A stretch of DNA of 33,591 nt. It comes from Myxococcales bacterium (GTDB taxonomy: Bacteria; Myxococcota_A; Polyangia; Haliangiales; Haliangiaceae). The stretch is taken from positions 1-33,591 of the forward strand of contig JADKKI010000050.1 of NCBI GenBank assembly GCA_016720595.1. Direction: 5' to 3'. The notes under the pieces are model-generated. The model was given only the letters and a program-made list of their open reading frames with translations. It had not been told where the DNA came from and ran no database searches. Of this stretch, positions 9,201 through 17,131 are shown one piece after another. A program made the position numbers and the translations under genes. The first letter of the stretch is position 1. Each line of letters begins with the position of its first letter.

Positions 9201-10404
9201 GTGTCGATCGTGGCTCCGAGCGCGGTGGCCGCGAGCCGGCAGCCATCGGCCTCGCCGAGATCGCAGCGACGCGCCGCGAGCGCGAGGCCGGCGTTGAGGT
9301 CGACGGGGATGTTGAGGCGCTTCGCCCGCTCCGGGATCAGCAGCGCCTCCGCCACGCTCGTGCACAGCGGGTGACCGTCGCCTTCGCACAGCGCGATCAG
9401 GGCCTTGGCGGCGGCCGTCAGCTTGTCGGGCTCGCGACGGAACTTGAACACGGCCTCCATCTGGATCGAGGCGCACGCCAGCTTGTCGTTCTCCTTGCAC
9501 CGCTTCTCGATCACCGCGCGCACGGCCGCACGTTCGGCACCATCGAGCCGAGTCTCGGACCGCGTGCACGCGACCACGTCATCGTCGGTGGTGCAGGCCG
9601 CGGCCATGCCGGCGTTGGCGACGCTGCGCAGCCGTGCGGCCTCACCCCTGAACGACGCGATGCTCTCGAGGCCCCACGAGGTCTCGGTGAGGACCTCGCA
9701 GGCGGCGACCTGGCGCGCGGTGGTGCACCCCCGCTCGGCGAGTGCGATCCGGCCGAGGATGTCCGCCTTCGCGGGCGGCAGCTTGCGATCGCGCATCATG
9801 ATGGCCTTGGCCCCGGCGGCGCACCCGCTCGGGTCGCCATCGGTGCAGCGCTCGCGCCCGAGGACGATCGCGCGCTCGAGTACGGTGGTGGCGCTGGCGG
9901 GCGAGCGCTCCACATCGAACAGCCACCCGCGATCGAGCAGATCCGACATCGCGACGCAGCCAGCCGCGACGCCGGCTCGTGCGCGGTCGGGGCGGAGCTC
10001 CTCGTCGAGCCCGCACGCCACGCGATAGGCGCGGAGCGCGCGTGCTCGGGCTCGGCCCTCCGCCCCGCGATCACGAGATCTCCGAGACGAACGCAAGACT
10101 CGAGAGAGCCCGCACCGTCCTTGCACGCCGTGTCGCACGTCGCGATCTCCGTGCACGTTACCGGGCCACTCGGGCGCGCGGCGGCCGGGGGCGTCGTCGG
10201 CGGCTTGGGCGGTGTGGTCGGCGGCGTGGCGGTCGGCGGCGTGGCGGTCGGCGGCGTGGCGGTCGGTGGCGTGGCGGTCGGCGGCGTGACGGTCGGTGGC
10301 GTCGCAGTCGGCGGCGTGGCGGCCGGCGGCGTTGGCCCCTGTGCCAGGGCGGTGCCGGCGATCACGAACCCGACGAGCGCAACGCGAACGAGATGTCGAG
10401 CCAT
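6227..10404 (-). CDS. Large secreted Cys-paired Sel1/Hcp-like repeat protein, one frameshift
   Basis: Unrecognised protein of about 1,390 residues. ATG at 10404 begins a signal peptide (HLVRVALVGFVIAGTALAQG), then a Pro/Thr/Ala linker of ATPPT repeats. One missing base in a G run near 10060-10070 shifts the frame. The rest, to 6227, is one open frame. The N-terminal third has repeated Cys pairs about 7 residues apart (RCTDGDPSGC, LCEGDGHPLC, RCDLGEADGC, GCDAAERGAC). These resemble Sel1-like repeats of Helicobacter Hcp proteins. A second linker of TPA triplets splits this region. The middle is long and helical, with a Lys-rich KGKGKPKK segment. The last 120 residues look like alternating beta strands (HLTVGMGGLYSDP, FFGNRLTFKLAVAG). 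The envelope location is inferred. The BlaI-family operon lies just downstream. Confidence 0.72.
9050..9113. repeat. 9-base tandem repeat coding a Thr-Pro-Ala linker
   Basis: On the plus strand the unit is close to GGAGTTGCC. It is repeated about seven times with single-base variants (GTT/GTA/GTC, GCC/GCT). On the coding minus strand it gives TPATPATPA inside the large Cys-repeat protein. The 9-base unit keeps the frame, so a change in copy number would alter only linker length. Confidence 0.7.
10214..10335. repeat. 15-base tandem repeat coding a Pro/Thr/Ala linker
   Basis: The plus-strand unit is about GTGGCGGTCGGCGGC, repeated about seven to eight times with slight changes (GTGACGGTCGGTGGC, GTCGCAGTCGGCGGC). 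On the coding minus strand it encodes ATPPT or VTPPT units just after the signal peptide of the large Cys-repeat protein. The 15-base unit keeps the frame. Confidence 0.75.
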
Positions 10405-10481
10405 CTCGGTATCTAACCGCCAGTGCCGGCCAATGGGTGACCGCGCTCCCGGTTTCTTGTCATCCAAGGTCGGAGCTCCCA

Positions 10482-10500
10482 GGGGGGGGGGGGGGGGGGG
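10482..10500. repeat. Run of 19 G residues
   Basis: Nineteen consecutive G follow CTCCCA and precede AGGCCGCC. The run lies about 80 bases upstream of the start of the large Cys-repeat protein and about 120 bases before the small plus-strand gene. No other homopolymer near this length occurs in the window. It could be a length-variable promoter element or a sequencing or assembly artefact. Confidence 0.85.
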
Positions 10501-10617
10501 AGGCCGCCGGAGCCAGATCCATCTCACGGGCATGAAGGTGAGCGGAAAGACTCGGAAGCTGGGTGGGCTGCGATCACGGGGTCGTGACCCCGCGGGATCC
10601 GTGCTGCACTCCACTGC

Positions 10618-10803
10618 ATGATTACCATCGCGATCACGAACGTGCAGGACGTCGTCGAGAAGCAGAAGGGCTGGTTCGTCGCGAACGTGGTCGGAGCCTT
10701 CGTGGACCTCGAGGAGCGCGTCGAGAACATCGTCATCGAGAAGCTGCGCGAGGCGCTTCGCGCCGAGGGCGTGGAAGCGGTGATCGAGCGGCGGAGCCCC
10801 TGA
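10618..10803 (+). CDS. Small hypothetical protein, 61 residues
   Basis: Family not recognised. The codons end almost only in G or C, as in neighbouring genes, which supports real coding. The protein starts MITIAITNVQDVVEKQ, has a short apolar patch (GWFVANVVGAFV), and continues as an acidic/basic amphipathic helix (LEERVENIVIEKLREALRAEG). It looks like a small soluble or peripherally bound helical protein with no motif or signal. No good ribosome site precedes the ATG. It lies alone between the G run and the alpha/beta hydrolase gene on the same strand. Confidence 0.6.
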   Translation: MITIAITNVQDVVEKQKGWFVANVVGAFVDLEERVENIVIEKLREALRAEGVEAVIERRSP

Positions 10804-10875
10804 CCTCTGCGACCGCGCCGACGCGTGTGTTCGCGCCGCCGCCGTGAGGCCTCGGCGTGATGATACCGTCGCGGT

Positions 10876-11655
10876 GTGGAGCTGAACGTTCGATCGCGCG
10901 ACGGCGTGAGCATTCACGCTGAGGTCACGGGCAACGGCGCGACCGCGCTGATGTTCGTGCACGGTTGGCTCGGCTCGGGGCGCTGGTGGGATGCCCAGCG
11001 CGACGCCTTCGCGGAGACCCACACGATCGTGCAGATCGATCTCGCGGGCCATGGTGCGTCAGGGCGCGAGCGCACCTACGGATCCGTCGAGGCATATGCC
11101 GAGGACATCAAGGCGGTCCTCGAGCGGGTCGAATGCCCACGGGTGGTGCTCGTGGGGCATTCGATGTCTGGCTCCAACGTGGTGGAGGCCAGCCTGCACC
11201 TCGAGCGTGTGGCGGCGATCGTGCTCGTCGATACGCTGAAGAACCTCGACCAGGTCCCCGTCCCCGCGGAGATCGAGGGGATGCTCGCGCTGTATCGGCG
11301 TGACTTCCGCGCCGCGATCGAGAACGTCGTCCCGAAGTTCCTGTTCGCACCTACAACCCCCCCGGAGATCGTGGCTCGGCTGACGCGCGAGTTCCTCGCC
11401 GTCACGGGCGACTACGCCGCGAGCCTGCTCGAGCCGTTCTACCGCTACGACGTTCGCGAGCCCGCCCGGCAGGTGCGCGTTCCCGTGCGCGCGATCAACT
11501 CCGATCTCCACCCCACCGACGTCGCGGCGAATCAGCGCTGGTTCTCCAACTACGCGATGCGCCTGATGCCCGGCGTCGGCCACTACCCGATGCTCGAGCA
11601 GCCGGCGACCTTCAACGATCATCTGCGCGGTGTGCTCGACGAGCTCGCGGGCTGA
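10876..11655 (+). CDS. Alpha/beta hydrolase
   Basis: Cytoplasmic hydrolase of the alpha/beta fold, 259 residues, the usual size for the family. The oxyanion-hole motif HGWLGSG is at about residues 35-41. The nucleophile elbow is GHSMSG (Ser near residue 97). A candidate acid is the Asp in INSDLHPTD (about 213), and the catalytic His is in GVGHYPMLEQ (about 237). The substrate cannot be read from sequence; simple esters or lactones are typical. The start is GTG at 10876 (VELNVRSRDG). It lies about 70 bases before an ABC importer operon on the same strand, but no functional link is evident. Confidence 0.9.
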   Translation: MELNVRSRDGVSIHAEVTGNGATALMFVHGWLGSGRWWDAQRDAFAETHTIVQIDLAGHGASGRERTYGSVEAYAEDIKAVLERVECPRVVLVGHSMSGSNVVEASLHLERVAAIVLVDTLKNLDQVPVPAEIEGMLALYRRDFRAAIENVVPKFLFAPTTPPEIVARLTREFLAVTGDYAASLLEPFYRYDVREPARQVRVPVRAINSDLHPTDVAANQRWFSNYAMRLMPGVGHYPMLEQPATFNDHLRGVLDELAG

Positions 11656-11723
11656 ATCGTTCACACGATTGCCGCGGCCCGCGCACTCCACAACGAGCTG
11701 GTTTCGGCCACAATACAGGCCTC

Positions 11724-12500
11724 GTGACCGACGCGTCGCCCACTGCGGCCAAGGGGAGCAGCGTGACGCTGCGTGGCGTGCGCAAGGTGTTCCCCAACGG
11801 TGTGGTCGCCGTGGAGGAGATGGATCTCGAGGTCAAGGCGGGGGAGTTCGTCGCGATCCTCGGGCCCTCCGGCTGCGGCAAGTCCACGCTCCTCCGGATC
11901 ATCGCCGGGCTCGAGAAGCCCACGGGCGGCGTGGCGCAGATCCATCGGCCCGATGCTGGGCGCTTCGACGTCGCGTACGTGTTCCAGGATGCGCACCTCC
12001 TGCCATGGCGCACGGTGCTGAGCAACGCGGCGCTGCCGCTCGAGCTCCAGGGTGTGGAGCGTGCTCGGCGCCGCGAGGTCGCGACCGAAGCGCTGGTGAA
12101 GGTCGGGCTCGAGGATGCGCTCGAGCGCTACCCGGCACAGCTCTCCGGCGGGATGCGGATGCGGGTGTCCCTCGCGCGCGCGATGGTGACCGATCCGACG
12201 CTGCTGCTGCTCGACGAACCGTTCGCCGCTCTCGACGAGATCACGCGGCAGCGCCTGGACGAGCAGCTGCGCGAGCTGTGGCGGGCGCGTGGGATGACCG
12301 TGATCTTCGTGACGCATTCGACGAGCGAAGCGGTGTTCCTCGCCGATCGTGCGGTGGTCATGAGCAAGCGGCCGGGACGGATCGTGGTGGACCGAGCGGT
12401 GGAGCTGCCACCGGAGCGCGTCGGTGAGCTGCGCGCGACCGCCGCGTTCGCGCGGGAGACCCACCTGGTCTACGAGGCGTTGGTGCAGGGGGACGCGTGA
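11724..12500 (+). CDS. ABC importer ATP-binding protein, nitrate/taurine/HMP type
   Basis: ATPase subunit that powers import with the next two genes. All motifs are present: Walker A GPSGCGKST, Q-loop FQDAHLLPW, signature LSGGMRMR, Walker B LLLLDEPFAALDE and H-loop FVTHSTSEA. The length (258 residues) and the wording SEAVFLADR fit the SsuB/TauB/ThiZ group. GTG at 11724 is the start. The stop overlaps the permease start by four bases (GTGA), so translation is probably coupled. No TPP riboswitch-like sequence was seen upstream, so thiamine-precursor control is not supported at this site. Confidence 0.94.
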   Translation: MTDASPTAAKGSSVTLRGVRKVFPNGVVAVEEMDLEVKAGEFVAILGPSGCGKSTLLRIIAGLEKPTGGVAQIHRPDAGRFDVAYVFQDAHLLPWRTVLSNAALPLELQGVERARRREVATEALVKVGLEDALERYPAQLSGGMRMRVSLARAMVTDPTLLLLDEPFAALDEITRQRLDEQLRELWRARGMTVIFVTHSTSEAVFLADRAVVMSKRPGRIVVDRAVELPPERVGELRATAAFARETHLVYEALVQGDA

Positions 12501-13294
12501 CCCGGAAATCCACAGGCCTCCGCCGCTTCGCCGCCGCGGCCGGACCACCCCTCGCGGTCTTGATCGTCGGCGTGACGCTGATCGAGCTCTACGTGCGGTG
12601 GGCGAACACGCCGATCTATCTCGTGCCGCGTCCGTCTCAGGTCCTGAGCACGTTGCTCGACGAGCGCAGCTACCTCATGGCAGCACTGTGGAGCACCACG
12701 AAGGCAGCGCTGATCGGCTTTGGTCTCAGCGCGGTGTTCGGCGTGGCGATCGCGATCATGCTGGCATCGTCGATCTGGGTCCGCCGGGCGTTCTCGCCCT
12801 ACACCGTGTTCTTCCAGACCGTGCCGATCATCGCGATCGCACCGATGCTCTCGATCTGGCTCGCTCCGGGACTCAAAGCCGTCGCTGCGTGCGCGTTCAT
12901 CGTCTCGGTGTTCCCGGTGCTCGCCAACACGCTCGCCGGGCTGGTGGCCACCGATCCCGCGCTGCTCGATCTGTTCCGGCTGTACGGCGCCGGCCGCGGC
13001 GCGACGATGTTCAAGCTGCGGTTCCCTTCGGCGTTGCCGAACGTGTTCACCGGGCTGCGGGTGGCTGCCGGCCTCGCCGTCATCGGCACCGTGGTCGCGG
13101 AGTTTCTGGTCGGTGAGCTGGGCGAGGAGCAGGGGCTCGGGGTGGTGATCGTGAGCGCGAGCCACAACGGTCACAGTGATCGCGTGTTCGCGGCCGTGTT
13201 GCTCGCGTCGGCGCTGGGGCTGGCGATGTTTGCCATCCTGAACCTCGTCGGACGGATGGTGCTCGCGAACTGGCACGCCTCGGAGCGCGATTGA
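12497..13294 (+). CDS. ABC importer permease, nitrate/taurine/HMP type
   Basis: Inner-membrane permease of 265 residues with about six hydrophobic segments. The ATPase-contacting EAA-like loop is LFRLYGAGRGATMFKLRFPSA followed by LPNVFTGLRVAAG, typical of the BPD_transp_1 family. It starts at a GTG overlapping the ATPase stop (GTGA) and ends 29 bases before the binding-protein start. The partners are the upstream ATPase and the downstream NMT1/THI5-like lipoprotein. Confidence 0.93.
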   Translation: MTRKSTGLRRFAAAAGPPLAVLIVGVTLIELYVRWANTPIYLVPRPSQVLSTLLDERSYLMAALWSTTKAALIGFGLSAVFGVAIAIMLASSIWVRRAFSPYTVFFQTVPIIAIAPMLSIWLAPGLKAVAACAFIVSVFPVLANTLAGLVATDPALLDLFRLYGAGRGATMFKLRFPSALPNVFTGLRVAAGLAVIGTVVAEFLVGELGEEQGLGVVIVSASHNGHSDRVFAAVLLASALGLAMFAILNLVGRMVLANWHASERD

Positions 13295-13323
13295 AGGCGC
13301 TCGGTCACACGGAGAGGAACTCG

Positions 13324-14338
13324 ATGAAGATGCAAGCGTGGGCTCGTTGCGGAATCGGTGTGCTGCTCGTCCTCCTGGTGGCGAGCGGTCTTGGCTGCAA
13401 GAAGGACAAGGAGCCGGGGGCGGGCAGCGGGGCCGCGAGTGGCGCGAAGCAGCTCTCGCTGACGCTCGACTGGGTGCCCGAGCCGGAGTTCGGCGGGTTC
13501 TATGCGGCGCGCGAATCGGGAGCATTCGGCAAGCAGGGTCTCGACATCGACATCAAGCCTCGCGGGCAGGGCGAGACCTGGAAGCTGGTCGCGACCGGCG
13601 TGACCGACTTCGCGACGACCGCGGCGGATCAGATCCTGGTCGCACGCGAGCAAGGTGCGGACGTGGTCGCGATCTTCGCGGTGTATCAGACGTCGCCGCA
13701 AGCGATCATGGTCCACAAGGCACGCGGGTTCCACCAGGATCGATGACGTGTTCACCAATCCCGGCACCCTCGAGGCCGAGGACGTGACCTGGCTGAAGTT
13801 CCTCCGCGGAAAGTTCCCGAGCGCGAAGGTCTCGCTGACCAGCAACTCGCCTGGGATCGCCACGTTCCTCGCCAAGCAGGATCTATCCAAGCAGTGCTTC
13901 ATCACCAGCGAGCCGCTCCAGGCGACCACGGCCGGCAGTGATCCGCAGACGTTCCTGATCGCGGACGCCGGCTACAACCCGTACACCACCGTGGTGATCG
14001 CGCGCGGCGAGATGGTGCGCAAGGAGCCCGAGACGATCAGGAAGATGATCCTCGCGCTCCGCGAAGGCTGGCGAGGTTACCTGGATGATCCCTCGCCGGC
14101 GAACACGGTGATGGGCAAGCTCAACCGCGAGATGGACGCTCAGACGTTCGCCGCGGCCGCCGGGGTGCAGCACCCGCTGATCGAGCCGGCGGGCGCGAGC
14201 AAGAGTGCTCTCGGTGAGATGACCAATGAGCGGTGGCAAGCGCTCGCCCAGCAGCTCGTGGACCTGGCGGTCATCAAGAAGGCACCGCCGCCCACCGAGT
14301 GCTTCGTCTCTCTCGACAGGCTTGGACCCACGAAGTAG
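13324..14338 (+). CDS. ABC importer substrate-binding lipoprotein (NMT1/THI5-like), frameshifted
   Basis: Solute-binding partner of the ATPase and permease. A ribosome site GGAGAGG precedes ATG 13324 (MKMQAWARC). A lipoprotein-type signal ends at SGLGCKKDKE. The NMT1/THI5 hallmark region is SLTLDWVPEPEFGGFYAARESGAFGKQGL. One extra base in TTCCACC near 13732 creates an early stop at 13744. In the other frame the protein resumes as TRIDDVFTNPGTLEAEDVTW and runs to 14338. The ligand is undetermined; the family includes pyrimidine (HMP), nitrate, sulfonate and riboflavin binders. About 337 residues when rejoined, which is normal for the family. Confidence 0.85.
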
Positions 14339-14352
14339 TGCGCGTCACTGAT

Positions 14353-14787
14353 ATGATGCACCTCATGTGGAGGCTGACGCCCATCGTCATGGCGATCGGG
14401 TGCGGATCCTCCGGGGGCCCGTCGGGGCCGATCGTCGATGCGGCGATCAAGATCGACGCAGGCTGCGGTGGCCCTGCGTGCAACGTCCTCACACAAGAAG
14501 GCTGCACGAACAGGAAGTGCTCGTGGGTCGCCGACGACACCGAGCTCGGGCACGGTCACGTCGGTTGCGTGTTCGCGGGCGCCACGCCGCAGGGGCTGCC
14601 GTGCACGCGCGACACGTTCGGTGCCGACACGTGCGTCAGTGGCACCACGTGCCACCTGGGTCAGTGCCGGACGATCTGTGATCTTCAGGGCGGCGCCGGA
14701 GGCTGCGGGGCCCAGCTCACCTGCCAGGCGACCGAGCTGTTCCACATGTGCGCGAGCGCCACGGCGCTCGCCGGCATCTGTCTGTAG
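14353..14787 (+). CDS. Cys-rich lipoprotein
   Basis: Unrecognised envelope lipoprotein of about 144 residues. A short signal (MWRLTPIVMAIGC) has a lipobox ending AIGC. Then comes a Gly/Ser/Pro stretch and a VDAAIKIDAGC segment. About 14 more Cys follow, spaced as disulfide pairs (CGGPACN, GCTNRKCSW, TCHLGQCRTIC). The pattern suggests a small disulfide-stabilised ectodomain. The start is ATG 14353 (alternatives 14356, 14365). It lies 14 bases after the ABC binding protein on the same strand, so it could be co-transcribed, though no role in transport is visible. Confidence 0.75.
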   Translation: MMHLMWRLTPIVMAIGCGSSGGPSGPIVDAAIKIDAGCGGPACNVLTQEGCTNRKCSWVADDTELGHGHVGCVFAGATPQGLPCTRDTFGADTCVSGTTCHLGQCRTICDLQGGAGGCGAQLTCQATELFHMCASATALAGICL

Positions 14788-14801
14788 CGCGAGGTCGCTA
14801 C
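14784..14801. terminator. Small hairpin between convergent genes
   Basis: GTAGCG and CGCTAC form a perfect 6-base stem with a 6-base loop. The stem overlaps the stop codons of the two convergent lipoprotein genes. There is no T run, so it is at most a weak bidirectional terminator. Confidence 0.3.
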
Positions 14802-15330
14802 TTGCCGAGCTGGGCGTAGGTCAGGGACAGCACACCCGCGTTGATGTCATTGGGGTTGCACGCGAGGGTGATGCTCGCGCTCGCGGTCTTCCAGCTCGCC
14901 GCGAGGTTGTCGGCCTGGCTGGGACCGAAGCGCCCGTCGAGCTTGGTGCGGAGCGGCGTCCAGCCCTTGCCGCAGTCGTCCATCGAGACGAAGCCGTCGG
15001 TCCATTCGATGATGACCTCATTGAGGCCGTTGGGGCCCATCGCGAACTTCGTCACCGCGAGGTGACCCTCGGCCATTCCCGGATACCAGAGCCCGCCCTC
15101 GCCGGGCTCGGCGCGGGGAGACACCTTCTTGACGGCGTCAGCATTCGCGCCCCAATCGAGCCCGGCGATGCCCGTGGTGCCGAGCCCGGCCGCGTTGCTC
15201 TCCGTTGGAGTGGGCGGCGTGGTGGTGGTCGTGGCCTTGCTCGAGCCACCACAGGCCGCGAGGGTGAGTGCGCCACCGACCGCGAGGATCGAGAGCAGGG
15301 AAGGGTACGGACCGTCGGCAGAGTGGGCAT
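14798..15330 (-). CDS. Lipoprotein of unknown function
   Basis: Envelope lipoprotein of about 175 residues. The signal is LLSILAVGGALTLAACGGSS with lipobox LAAC. A Thr/Pro linker follows, then a compact domain (GIAGLDWGANADAVKKVSP, LWYPGMAEGHLAV, GFVSMDDCGKGW, LDGRFGP) of no family I recognise. The LDWGANADAVKK wording resembles domains that recur in exported proteins of this kind. The best start is ATG 15330 (MPTLPTVRTLP), which joins the signal peptide only if one base is missing near 15300. In the uncorrected frame no good start lies next to the signal. Confidence 0.68.
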
Positions 15331-15558
15331 TGCAGCGCAGGCTAGCTGAAGCGGAATTGCGCCGCCGACCACGGAGGACGGAAACCGCACGAATCTCCGC
15401 GCGCAACCGCGAGACACGGCGACCCAATCGGGGTTGCAGCGCGCGCACAGGAAATCTGATCGGCGCGGTTTCTTACAGGTTTCTGACGAGGAACGCAGAC
15501 CGATGCGGCTGCTTGCACGTCATGGCTTCAAACCGCCGTACGCACGGCAGGAGGAACC

Positions 15559-16786
15559 ATGTCTCGTCCCACGAAGAAGCTCGGTAGCTGGCTGCGCCGT
15601 CACAGTCTGACCCTGGTCGCGGCGCTCGGTGGTGCCGCAGGAGTTGCCTATGCAGCCGGCTGGCACCATCCCGCGGTGTCGCCCGCCGCGGCGATGGAGG
15701 TGCGTCCGTCTGCCCCGGTGGCGGTCACACCGGAGCGTGACCAGGTGCAGGACACCGTGCAGATCGCGCTCCTCCTCGATACCTCGAGCAGCATGGACGG
15801 GCTGATCAACCAGGCGCGCGCACACCTGTGGAACATGGTCGACCAGATGGGGAAGATGACGCGTGTGGTGGACGGGAAGGTCCGCGGCGTGAAGATCGAG
15901 CTCGCCCTCTACGAGTACGGCAACGACACGATCCCTGCCGCGCAGGGCTTCATCCGCCAGGTGTTGCCGTTCACGAGCGACCTCGACTCGGTGTCCGAGA
16001 AGCTGCACGCCCTGTTCACGAACGGTGGCTCGGAGTTCGCCGGGCAGGCGATCCAGACGTCGGTCGCGAAGCTGCAGTGGTCCTCCGATCCCGCTGCGAT
16101 GAAGTTCATCTACGTCGCCGGGAACGAAGGCTTCGATCAGGGCCCGGTCAACGCTGCAGATGCGATGGCGGCGGCGGCCAAGAGCAACATCAGCGTCCAG
16201 CTGATCTACTGCGGCGGCAAGGAGGAGTCGTGGGAGGCCGCGGCGAAGCTCGCGCACTCGGACCTCGCGACCATCGATCAGAACCAGGTGGCCATCCACG
16301 TCCCCTCGCCGCAGGACGCAGATCCTGCGCCTCGGCGACGAGCTCAACAGCACGTACATGGCCTATGGAGCGGAGGGACAGGCGGCGTCCGCGCGTCAGC
16401 AGAAGGCGGACATGTCCTCGGCGAAGATGAGCCCCAAGGTTGCGCTCGAGCGCGCGCAGCTCAAGAGCAAGAAGGCCTACCGGAACGAGAGCTGGGACGT
16501 CGTCGATGCCGTGGAGAAGGACGGCAAGTTCCTCGAGACGGCGAGCGATGACAAGCTCCCGGCGGAGCTGCGCGGGAAGTCCGCCGCCGAGAAGCAGCAG
16601 CTGGTGGCTGCCAACGCGGCGAAGCGCGCCGAGCTGAAGTCGAAGATCGGCAAGCTCGAAGCACAGCGCAGCGCCTTCCTCGACGCGGAGCGCGCGAAGA
16701 GGGGAGGCGCGCCCGAGCAATCGCTCGACACGGAGCTGCTGAAGACCACGAAGAAGATCGCGACCAAGAAGGGATACAAGTTCTGA
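15559..16786 (+). CDS. Membrane-anchored von Willebrand factor A protein, one frameshift
   Basis: Exported or membrane-anchored VWA protein, about 408 residues when rejoined. A strong ribosome site AGGAGG precedes ATG 15559. A signal anchor covers about residues 15-35 (HSLTLVAALGGAAGVAYAAG). The VWA domain starts near residue 70 with the metal-binding MIDAS motif LLLDTSSSMDG. It continues through ALYEYGND, FTNGGSEFAG and KFIYVAGNEGFDQGP. One missing base near 16315 breaks the frame; the other frame resumes as ILRLGDELNSTYMAYG and runs to 16786. The C-terminal part is a charged helix (SKKAYRNESWDVVDAVEKDG, KRAELKSKIGKLEAQR). VWA domains usually bind protein partners, and the next gene overlaps by one base. 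Confidence 0.86.
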
Positions 16787-17040
16787 TGTACCGCGACGAC
16801 GACGTGGCTCGAGCGCAGCGCGCCAGCTCCTTGATCGACGAGATCGCCGAGCTCGAGCACAAGAAGGTGAATCACGCCGCCACCGAGCAGCGGCTCGACG
16901 ACGCCCGGCGAGAGCTCGCCGAGCTCCAGGTCCAGCTACCCGTGGCCGCACCGCCACGTCCACCCGGGGCTCTCGTCCACCTGGTGGTGTTCGGGGTGAC
17001 GGCGGGTGCGGCGTATCTCGGCTACACGCTGCTGATCTGA
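16786..17040 (+). CDS. Small coiled-coil protein with C-terminal membrane helix
   Basis: 84 residues with no recognised family. The N-terminal half is charged heptad-like helix (RAQRASSLIDEIAELEHKK and RLDDARRELAELQVQL). A Pro-rich hinge and one hydrophobic segment (ALVHLVVFGVTAGAAYLGYT) end the protein. Its ATG overlaps the VWA stop (TGATG), so the two are translationally coupled. It is a plausible membrane partner of the VWA protein; that is inference from coupling and topology. Confidence 0.75.
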   Translation: MYRDDDVARAQRASSLIDEIAELEHKKVNHAATEQRLDDARRELAELQVQLPVAAPPRPPGALVHLVVFGVTAGAAYLGYTLLI

Positions 17041-17131
17041 CGAACCGCCTGCGCCTCGACGCTCGCCGCCCGCAAGTCCTGCGCGGCCTGGTGGTCTCCG
17101 CACGCATGCGCGCTGGCATCGCTGATGCTCG

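Noticed and set aside
10214..10335. Possible CRISPR array
   Set aside because: The units are contiguous 15-base tandem repeats with no unique spacers and they encode a linker.
8759..10621. Plus-strand frame of about 620 residues with Gly/Val repeats
   Set aside because: It is antisense to the Cys-repeat protein; the GGVAVGGVAVG repeats are the complement of the Pro/Thr/Ala linker.
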